From: Deltaproteobacteria bacterium
Lineage (GTDB): Bacteria > Myxococcota_A > UBA796 > UBA2385
DNA: 34,522 nucleotides
Direction: 5' to 3'
NCBI GenBank assembly: GCA_018401435.1
Contig: JAGYJW010000063.1
Coordinates: 1 to 34,522, forward strand
A program made the translations under genes and the position numbers. The notes under the pieces were generated by a model that saw only the letters and a list, made by a program, of their open reading frames with translations, had not been told where the DNA came from and did not search any database. The number at the start of each line of letters is the position of its first letter. The first letter of the stretch is position 1. Of the stretch, positions 15,288-22,826 are shown one piece after another.

Positions 15288-15950
15288 TCAGCGCTTCCGG
15301 GCCAGGCTGAGCCCGTCGCCGATGGGGATGAGGGCCATCTCCACCCGGCTGTCGCCGTGCAGCATCCGGTTGAAGGCGCGCAAAGCGACCGTGCTGGGCT
15401 CGTTTTCGCTGGGGTCGGCGACCTTTCCGCTCCACAGCGTATTGTCCACGGCGATCAGCCCGCCGGGCCGAATCAGCCGCAGCAGGCGCTCATAATAGGC
15501 CCCATAGGCGGGCTTGTCGGCGTCCACGAAGGCGAAGTCGAAGCGCCCCTCGCCCCCGTCGGCCAGCAGCCCGTCCAGGGTGTCCAGGGCCGGCGCCAGG
15601 CGCAGGTCGATGCGATCGGCCAGGCCCGCCTCGGCCCAGTAGCGCCGGGCGATGGCCGTGGTCTCGGGGTTGATGTCACAGGCGACGAGCCGCCCGGTGG
15701 GGCCCAGGGCCCGCGCCGTGACCAGGGCGCTATAGCCGGTGAAGGTGCCCACTTCGATGGCCTGCCGGGCCCCCATCAGGCGCAGCAGCAGGTCCATCAG
15801 GGCCCCCTGCTCGGCCGAGATCTGCATGCGACCCCACTCCAGGGTGGCCGTCTCGGCGCGCAGGCGCTCCAGCAGGGGGTCCGGGCGCACGCCAACCGCC
15901 GAGACATAGTCTTGCAGGGTCTGGGACAAGGAGAGGCTGCGGCTGGACAT
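15288..15950 (-). CDS. SAM-dependent O-methyltransferase (CCoAOMT/COMT family)
   Basis: This 220-residue protein matches the class-I O-methyltransferase family. QISAEQGALMDLLLRLMGAR leads into the SAM-binding motif I, AIEVGTFTGYSALVTARAL. Next are LVACDINPE (motif post I, the acidic residue that binds the SAM ribose), FDFAFVDADKPAYGAYYERL with the catalytic/metal-binding Asp pair, and RPGGLIAVDNTLWSGKVADP with the metal-binding DN. These enzymes methylate catechol-like hydroxyls with a divalent metal. The substrate here is unknown. It is divergent from the 3-hydroxybutyryl-CoA dehydrogenase gene and is followed 2 bp later by the frameshifted TPR-like gene, which was probably co-transcribed. 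Length and motifs are complete. Confidence 0.93.
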   Translation of the reverse strand: MSSRSLSLSQTLQDYVSAVGVRPDPLLERLRAETATLEWGRMQISAEQGALMDLLLRLMGARQAIEVGTFTGYSALVTARALGPTGRLVACDINPETTAIARRYWAEAGLADRIDLRLAPALDTLDGLLADGGEGRFDFAFVDADKPAYGAYYERLLRLIRPGGLIAVDNTLWSGKVADPSENEPSTVALRAFNRMLHGDSRVEMALIPIGDGLSLARKR

Positions 15951-15985
15951 GGGCGCTCAGGGGGGGGAGGCGAGGGTGCCCTTAC

Positions 15986-16017
15986 CGCAGCGCGGGCGCC
16001 CCGCCGCCCGCGCTGCG
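15986..16017. promoter_or_regulatory. 13-bp perfect inverted repeat in a divergent intergenic region
   Basis: CGCAGCGCGGGCG-type arms at 15986-15998 and 16005-16017 are perfectly complementary (13 bp), separated by 6 bases. The repeat lies between the divergent methyltransferase (start 15950) and 3-hydroxybutyryl-CoA dehydrogenase (start 16057) genes, 35-70 bp from each start. The position fits an operator or a shared promoter element. A transcription terminator is unlikely because both genes point away. In DNA this GC-rich, some inverted repeats arise by chance, but 13 perfect pairs is long. Confidence 0.5.
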
Positions 16018-16056
16018 CGGTTAATCCCCCGCCCCCGATCCGGATCCGGAGGTCCC

Positions 16057-16932
16057 ATGGGCATCAACACCGCAGACGACATCCACCACATCGGCGTCAT
16101 CGGCGCCGGCCAGATGGGCAATGGCATCGCCCATGTGGCCGCCGTGGCCGGCTACACCGTCCACATGGTGGATATTTCGGCCGACGCCCTGGAAAAGGCG
16201 CGGGCCGCCATCGGCAAGAACCTCGTCCGCCAGGTCAAGAAGGGCCAGCTCACCCAGGAGGGCGCAGACCAGGCCCTGGCCCGGGTGTCCGCCGCCACCG
16301 ACCTGGCCAGCCTCTCGGGCTGCCAGCTGGTGATCGAGGCTGCCACCGAGAACCCCGCCCTCAAGCAGCGCATTTTCGCCGATCTCGTCCAGGTTGCCCA
16401 CCCCGACGCCATCATCGCCAGCAACACCTCCAGCATCTCCATCACCGACCTGGCCCGCCACACCGACCGCCCCGGCCGCTTCATGGGCATGCACTTCATG
16501 AACCCGGTGCCCGTGATGGCCCTGGTCGAGCTGATTCGCGGCATGGCCACCACCGACGCCACCTACCAGCTCGTGGCCGAGGTCAGCCACCGCATGGGCA
16601 AGACCACGGTGACGGCGGTCAAAGACATGCCCGGATTCATCGTGAACCGCGTGCTCATGCCCTATATCAATGAGGCCTGCCAGGCTCTCTTCGAGGGCAT
16701 CGCCTCGGTCGAGGACATCGACCAGGCCATGAAGCTGGGCACCAATGTGCCCATGGGGCCGCTCACCCTGGCGGACTTCATCGGCCTGGACACCTGCCTG
16801 GCCATCATGGAGGTCCTGCACAGCGGCTTCGCCGACAGCAAGTACCGGCCCTCCCCCCTGCTCCGCAAATATGTCGAGGCCGGCTGGCTGGGCCGCAAGT
16901 CCGGCCGCGGCTTCTACGACTACAGCGCCTGA
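16057..16932 (+). CDS. hbd: 3-hydroxybutyryl-CoA dehydrogenase
   Basis: The 291-residue protein is full length for the short, single-function family. The NAD-binding fold starts IGVIGAGQMGNGIAHVAA (GxGxxG at 16-21) with Asp39 in VHMVDIS, favouring NAD over NADP. The catalytic region is ASNTSSISI with GMHFMNPVPVMALVELI (His146, Glu158). The C-terminal domain includes KDMPGFIVNRVLMPYINEA and ends GRKSGRGFYDYSA, as usual. It interconverts 3-hydroxybutyryl-CoA and acetoacetyl-CoA in the cytoplasm. The open frame extends back to 15949, but GGAGGT at 16048-16053 points to the ATG at 16057. The enoyl-CoA hydratase gene follows after 8 bp, so the pair carries two successive steps of short-chain acyl-CoA oxidation or its reverse. 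Confidence 0.95.
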   Translation: MGINTADDIHHIGVIGAGQMGNGIAHVAAVAGYTVHMVDISADALEKARAAIGKNLVRQVKKGQLTQEGADQALARVSAATDLASLSGCQLVIEAATENPALKQRIFADLVQVAHPDAIIASNTSSISITDLARHTDRPGRFMGMHFMNPVPVMALVELIRGMATTDATYQLVAEVSHRMGKTTVTAVKDMPGFIVNRVLMPYINEACQALFEGIASVEDIDQAMKLGTNVPMGPLTLADFIGLDTCLAIMEVLHSGFADSKYRPSPLLRKYVEAGWLGRKSGRGFYDYSA

Positions 16933-16940
16933 GGACCCCC

Positions 16941-17735
<795 letters not shown>

Positions 17736-17738
17736 CCC

Positions 17739-18467
17739 GTGCTCGCCCTGAATTGCAAGGCCTGCGGGTCTCCGATGGCGGCGGGCGACCTCGACCGCCG
17801 CCTGGCAGTGGCCACCTGCAGCCACTGCGGGGCCATCTACGACCTGGCCTCGCGGGCAGACCGCGCCGAGCCCGCTCCCGCGCCCCTGCGGGCGCCCGTC
17901 GCCTTGCCCCCGCGCTTCACCCTCGACCGCCGGGCCGACAGCCTGGTGGTGCGCTGGCGCTGGTTCACCCCCATCGCCTTGTTCTCCCTCTTCTTCTGCA
18001 TCGCCTGGAATGGCTTTCTGGTGGGCTGGTATGGCCTGGCCACCCAGGGCGACGCGCCGGCCGTCGTCAACATCGTGATGCTGCTCTTCCCCCTGGGGCA
18101 TGTCGCGGTGGGGCTGGGCCTCAGCTACTGGACCCTCGCCCACCTCTTCAACCACACGGTCGTAGCGGTGCAACAGGACCAGCTGACGGTGCGCCATGGG
18201 CCCATTCCCTGGCTTCCCCAGCCCACCCTGGCCACCCGCGACATCGAGCAGCTCTACTGCACCCGCAAGGTCAACCACGGCAAGAATGGCACGTCGGTCC
18301 GCTACGCGCTGCGGGCCGTGACCCGGGACCACAGCGGGCTGCTGCTGCTGTCGGGTTTGGCCGATCTCGACCAGGCCTTGTGGCTGGAACAGGAGATCGA
18401 GGGCCTGCTGGATTTGCGGGATCGGCCCGTGGCCGGCGAGTTCAAGGGCGGTGAGGACCGCAGCTGA
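17739..18467 (+). CDS. Zinc-ribbon membrane protein of unknown function
   Basis: The start is GTG at 17739, 3 bp after the hydratase stop. The 242-residue protein begins with a zinc ribbon: NCKACGS near residue 5 and TCSHCGA near residue 27 form two CxxC knuckles. After a Pro/Ala linker come two hydrophobic segments, FTPIALFSLFFCIAWNGFLV (about 77-96) and VNIVMLLFPLGHVAVGLGL (about 109-127). A C-terminal soluble part is rich in beta strands (VVAVQQDQLTVRHGPIPWLP, DIEQLYCTRKV, LLLLSGLADLDQALWLEQ) and resembles the PH-like domain often found after a pair of membrane helices. Both ribbon and C-terminus probably face the cytoplasm. It is likely in the hbd operon, but nothing links its function to CoA metabolism. 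Confidence 0.8.
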   Translation: MLALNCKACGSPMAAGDLDRRLAVATCSHCGAIYDLASRADRAEPAPAPLRAPVALPPRFTLDRRADSLVVRWRWFTPIALFSLFFCIAWNGFLVGWYGLATQGDAPAVVNIVMLLFPLGHVAVGLGLSYWTLAHLFNHTVVAVQQDQLTVRHGPIPWLPQPTLATRDIEQLYCTRKVNHGKNGTSVRYALRAVTRDHSGLLLLSGLADLDQALWLEQEIEGLLDLRDRPVAGEFKGGEDRS

Positions 18468-18485
18468 GGCGGGCGCCGCGACGGC

Positions 18486-19571
18486 TCAAACCCGCATGGA
18501 AAACTCGCGCTGATAGGGCGCTGCATCGGGATCCTCAAGCTCGCCCCGCTCGGCCTGGCGCATCAGGCGCAAGATGTGGGGGCCCAAGGCGTCCAGCTCG
18601 GTCGAGGCAAAGCCCGCCTCGCCAAAGCGGCGCAGGTTGTCGGTCTGGGCCGCCAGCACCCGCTGGTCCTGGCCGAAGATGCGCAAGGCGGCGGGCTCGG
18701 CGAAGGGCCGAATCAGCCACAGGGGCATGCGGGTGCGCACGGCCACCACGGCGGTCAGTCGGGTGCGGTGGTCGCGCTCAGGGGTGAGGGCAGCATCCAC
18801 CAGGATGTGGTTCTCGTCGCCGATCTGGTACTCGACCTCGGCGATGCCGGGCAGCAGGAAGCGGTCGGAGTGGGTGACCACGCCCCCTGAGGGCGACAGG
18901 ATGCGGCCCACCAGGCCTTCGGGCCGGGGCTCGCCGATATAGGCGCATTCCACCCGGTCGTGCCGCCGCGTCACCACGCAGCGGATCTGGTTGCGGGCGG
19001 CGTCCACCCGAAAGAGCCCGCCGTGCAGAAAGGCGGTGTGAGGCACGTCCAGGGCGTTCTCTGCCACCGCATGCACCGACCCTTCGGCGTGCAGCACCCG
19101 GGTGATGACCTGGTAGCGCGAATCGTCCATCAGCCGGAAGAAGAAGGGCTCTCCCACGGGCGGGCTGCCCGGATCGGCCCAGATCCAGACGAAGCCCTGC
19201 TGTTCGCGGGTGGGGAAGGCGAGGCAGCGGCGCCCCGGCGCATCCGGCGTGCCCAGAAAGGCCGGCACGTGGGCGCAGCGCCCGTCGCCTTCAAAGCGCC
19301 AGCCGTGGTAGCCGCAAGCCAGCTGGCCATCGACCACCCGGCCCAGGGATAGGGGCACGCTGCGGTGGGGGCAGCGGTCGAGCAAGGCGCCGGGCGCGCC
19401 GTCGCCGCCTCGAAAGAGCACGATAGGCTGCGCGAAGATCTCGGTCTTGAGCACATCCTGGCCGAGTTCGGCAGAGGTGCACGCGATATACCAGGCCCGG
19501 CGCACCCGGGGCTGGATCGGCGCAGCTTCGCCGGCTTCGGGCAGCTCGGGACGGGGGGGCGCAGGGGTCAT
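18486..19571 (-). CDS. Rieske non-heme iron oxygenase, alpha subunit type
   Basis: The protein has 361 residues. The Rieske [2Fe-2S] centre is complete: RCPHRS gives Cys67 and His69, and LACGYHGWRF gives Cys86 and His89 (C-x-H-x16-C-x2-H). The catalytic domain has ENALDVPHTAFLHGGLF with Asp175, His178 and His183 fitting the mononuclear iron D-x2-H-x4-H motif. The early PRVRRAWYIACTSAEL and the overall size resemble one-component-type ring/methyl oxygenases of the VanA/pheophorbide-a-oxygenase group. The reaction is O2-dependent hydroxylation or demethylation with electrons from a separate reductase, which is not in the window. It is the second gene after the DksA-like gene (21 bp), same strand, and converges on the zinc-ribbon gene (18 bp). 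Substrate unknown. Confidence 0.9.
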   Translation of the reverse strand: MTPAPPRPELPEAGEAAPIQPRVRRAWYIACTSAELGQDVLKTEIFAQPIVLFRGGDGAPGALLDRCPHRSVPLSLGRVVDGQLACGYHGWRFEGDGRCAHVPAFLGTPDAPGRRCLAFPTREQQGFVWIWADPGSPPVGEPFFFRLMDDSRYQVITRVLHAEGSVHAVAENALDVPHTAFLHGGLFRVDAARNQIRCVVTRRHDRVECAYIGEPRPEGLVGRILSPSGGVVTHSDRFLLPGIAEVEYQIGDENHILVDAALTPERDHRTRLTAVVAVRTRMPLWLIRPFAEPAALRIFGQDQRVLAAQTDNLRRFGEAGFASTELDALGPHILRLMRQAERGELEDPDAAPYQREFSMRV

Positions 19572-19592
19572 GTCGCCCCCTAACCCGGCCCC

Positions 19593-20003
19593 TCAGCGCC
19601 CACGGGCCTGCAAGCAGCCCACGCAGAAGACGCTCTCGGGCACCGCCAGCAGCCGCCCCCAGCCGATGGACTCCCCGCAGTCGGGGCAGTCCGGGTAGGC
19701 CTCGGGATCCGCGTCGAAGCGCTCCAGCGCGGCCAGCACCCGCTCCAGGCGGGCGGCGGCGCGGCGCTGGGTGGCCTGGGCCATCTGCTGGGCTTGCAAG
19801 GCGTCCACCCGGCTCACCCGGCCCATGGCGCTCTGGTCCAGGCCCACCGTGTCCGACAGGCCCGCCTCATCGGCCAGCTCGGCGCGAAGCGAGGCCTCCA
19901 CCTCCACCAGGCGGCGGCGCAGGGCGGTCAGGCGGTGGGCATCATCGGACAGGGGGGCTCCCGAGCGTGGCGCGGCGCCCAGCTTCGCATAGAAGGCGCC
20001 CAT
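19593..20003 (-). CDS. DksA/TraR-type C4 zinc-finger protein
   Basis: From the ATG at 20003 (AGGTCAGC just upstream) the protein has 136 residues; the open frame extends 21 codons further but into the divergent gene. An N-terminal helical region (LRRRLVEVEASLRAELADEA) is followed by LDQSAMGRVSRVDALQAQQM, typical of a DksA/TraR subgroup. The zinc finger is CPDCGESIGWGRL with VFCVGC (C-x2-C-x17-C-x2-C). Relatives bind RNA polymerase through the secondary channel. This shorter form has no obvious DxxDxA coiled-coil tip, so a ppGpp-linked role is not assured. It shares its start region with the queD-like gene on the other strand and may be co-transcribed with the Rieske oxygenase downstream. Confidence 0.88.
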   Translation of the reverse strand: MGAFYAKLGAAPRSGAPLSDDAHRLTALRRRLVEVEASLRAELADEAGLSDTVGLDQSAMGRVSRVDALQAQQMAQATQRRAAARLERVLAALERFDADPEAYPDCPDCGESIGWGRLLAVPESVFCVGCLQARGR

Positions 20004-20433
20004 GCTGACCTGTACCCGACGCCTCGAATGGGATGCGATGCACCGCATCCCCCGCCACGAGTCCAAGTGCCGCGCCTACCACGGCCACCGATATGCCGCC
20101 GAAATAACAGCGGTAGCCCCCGAGCTGGACGCCCTGGGCCGGGTGGTGGACTTCGGCGTCATCAAGGAGCGGGTGGGGGGATGGATCGACGAGAACTGGG
20201 ACCACACGGCCCTGCTCATGCGGGACGACCCCGACCCGGCCATCGCCGCCCTGGCGGCCGCCAACGCCGCCCTGGGCCGTCCGGTCTACTGGACGGCGCT
20301 GCCCCCCACCGCCGAGGTCATCGTGGCCGAGCTGGCCCGCATCGCCCAGGACCTGCTGGCCGATACCGGCGTGACCGTCGTCGCCGTGCGCCTGTGGGAG
20401 ACCCCCAACGGCAGCGCGGAGTGGCGCGCCTGA
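20002..20433 (+). CDS. queD: 6-pyruvoyl-tetrahydropterin synthase / QueD-like
   Basis: This 143-residue protein has the small PTPS fold signatures. Zinc ligands are His14 (WDAMHRIP), His27 and His29 (YHGHRY), with the catalytic Cys23 in SKCRAYHGH. VVDFGVIKERVGGWIDENWDH holds the conserved DF-x2-(I/L)K and the catalytic Asp/His pair (Asp67-His68), and the C-terminal ETPNGSAEW supplies the substrate-binding Glu. The bacterial enzyme makes 6-carboxy-tetrahydropterin from dihydroneopterin triphosphate for queuosine; a true PTPS role in tetrahydrobiopterin synthesis is the alternative. ATG at 20002 is needed to keep the first strand (TCTRRLEWDA); ATG 20038 would remove it. No other queuosine gene is nearby. 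Its ATG overlaps the divergent DksA-like ATG (CATG). Confidence 0.88.
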   Translation: MLTCTRRLEWDAMHRIPRHESKCRAYHGHRYAAEITAVAPELDALGRVVDFGVIKERVGGWIDENWDHTALLMRDDPDPAIAALAAANAALGRPVYWTALPPTAEVIVAELARIAQDLLADTGVTVVAVRLWETPNGSAEWRA

Positions 20434-20440
20434 TGCGGCC

Positions 20441-20887
20441 TCAGCCGCGCCGATAGCTGCGGGGCACATCGTCGGTCGCCTGCCCGGCGTCGCTGGTATC
20501 CCAATACAAGGCCTGCCCCGCCACCCGCTCCATGCTGGCCACGAAGAAGGCGGCGACCTCGGCCTTCATCTCGGCGTGAATGGGGGCGAGAAGCTGACTC
20601 TCGAAGGCCATGGACAGCTGGACCATCACGTCGCGTTCGGACTGCCGGGGGTAGCGATAGGGCACCAGGCCATAGCGCCGCAGCAGCGCGGTGAAGACCC
20701 GCCGCTGGTGGGGCTCTTTGATCTGGAAGTGGTGTTCGATGGGCGGGTCGGTGCGCTCGATGGCCTCGCGTCGCTGCAGGATGCGCGTGCGCGGATCGGG
20801 CGCGGCCTCGGCCTCGTCGTCGATCACAGGGGGGGCCAGCCGCGCTTCCACGGCCAGCAGCTTCGACACCAGGTCCTGCTCATTCAC
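20441..20887 (-). CDS. Uncharacterised soluble protein, 148 residues
   Basis: I do not recognise a family. The frame is open far upstream, but GTG at 20887 has a GGAG six bases before it, and the upstream part would run through the divergent acyl-CoA dehydrogenase gene. The protein starts NEQDLVSKLLAVEARL, has an acidic stretch (IDDEAEAAPDPRTR), a middle with HHFQIKEPHQRRVFTALLRR and RYPRQSERDVMVQLSM, and ends with helices around MKAEVAAFFVASMERVAG. There is no signal peptide or membrane helix. The charge balance and helix content suggest a folded cytoplasmic protein. It converges on the queD-like gene (7-bp gap) and is divergent from the acyl-CoA dehydrogenase. Confidence 0.65.
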   Translation of the reverse strand: MNEQDLVSKLLAVEARLAPPVIDDEAEAAPDPRTRILQRREAIERTDPPIEHHFQIKEPHQRRVFTALLRRYGLVPYRYPRQSERDVMVQLSMAFESQLLAPIHAEMKAEVAAFFVASMERVAGQALYWDTSDAGQATDDVPRSYRRG

Positions 20888-20983
20888 GGCATCTCCGCGG
20901 ATCATCGGGTGCGGGCACTCCCAGGCTATCGCCCGGCAGGGGAGGGCGGTTAGGGGACCGGCCTTTCCCGGCTCGGAGGCCCC

Positions 20984-22153
<1,170 letters not shown>

Positions 22154-22200
22154 TTGCGCCCCTCGGCCGGCCGCCGCCGCCTCTTCGCCCGTGGACCCCG

Positions 22201-22800
22201 ATGACCCTCGACGCCTCCGACCCCGCCTTCGTCTCCGGCACGAGCGCGGAGTTCCTGGGGGCCAAGCCGCTGCCGCGGGCCACGCGGGGCCGGCCGCTGC
22301 TCTTTGTGCTGGGCCCCAGGGGCGCAGGCAAGAGCAGCGTCGCCAGGCGGATCCTGGGCCAGGGTGCCCTGGAGCTGTCCGACGCAGACCTGTCGGCGGC
22401 GGTGGCCGAACGCCCCCGCCGCCGCGCCTGGTCGCCCCTCCTGGTGCAGGCCCCCGCCCTCATCCTGGATGGGCCCTGCTTTCTGGAGCGCCGCCCCGGC
22501 GTGGTGCGGGCCCTGGCCGAGCTGCTCAGCCAGCGGGCCCGCGACGGCCTGCGCACCGCCGTCACCGATCCCGACGATGGCAGCGCCTTGCGCGCCTTGG
22601 CGGACGCGGTGGAGGTCAAGCTGCGGGCCACCGTGCTGCTGCGGTTCCCCGTGGGCCGCGGGCGCCGGCGCTTCGCCACCCAGATCTGCGATGAGCTGGG
22701 CTTGGACCGGGCCCTGGCCCGGGGCACAGCCAGCCTGGAACCCTGGTCTTATGGGGCGGTGCGCGCCCTGCTGCTGGAGAGCCAGCCGCCAAAGCCCTGA
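22201..22800 (+). CDS. Small P-loop NTPase of unknown function
   Basis: The 199-residue protein has a clear Walker A, LLFVLGPRGAGKSSVARRIL (about residues 34-53), and a hydrophobic strand ending in Asp, PALILDGP (about 86-93), which suits a Walker B. RARDGLRTAVTDPDDGSALR follows. The C-terminal part, RGRRRFATQICDELGLDRAL, is basic and helical and could be a helix-turn-helix-like or DnaA-like lid region (speculative). The domain is too short for a full AAA+ protein; a DnaA/Hda-like or kinase-like fold is possible. It is soluble. It starts 47 bp after the acyl-CoA dehydrogenase and 26 bp before the M16 protease, all on the plus strand, so an operon is plausible. Confidence 0.75.
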   Translation: MTLDASDPAFVSGTSAEFLGAKPLPRATRGRPLLFVLGPRGAGKSSVARRILGQGALELSDADLSAAVAERPRRRAWSPLLVQAPALILDGPCFLERRPGVVRALAELLSQRARDGLRTAVTDPDDGSALRALADAVEVKLRATVLLRFPVGRGRRRFATQICDELGLDRALARGTASLEPWSYGAVRALLLESQPPKP

Positions 22801-22826
22801 CCCGGCGGGCCCCGGAGCCGCCAAGG

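Noticed and set aside
13684..15495. A 603-codon plus-strand frame across the broken TPR-like region
   Set aside because: It is Arg/Pro/Ser/Ala-rich without any domain, while the minus strand shows real helical repeats in pieces.
16033..16050. TCCGGATCCGGA palindrome just before the hbd ribosome site as an operator
   Set aside because: Short, made of CCGG/GATC steps that arise easily in this sequence, and it overlaps the GGAGGT; the 13-bp repeat nearby is a better candidate.
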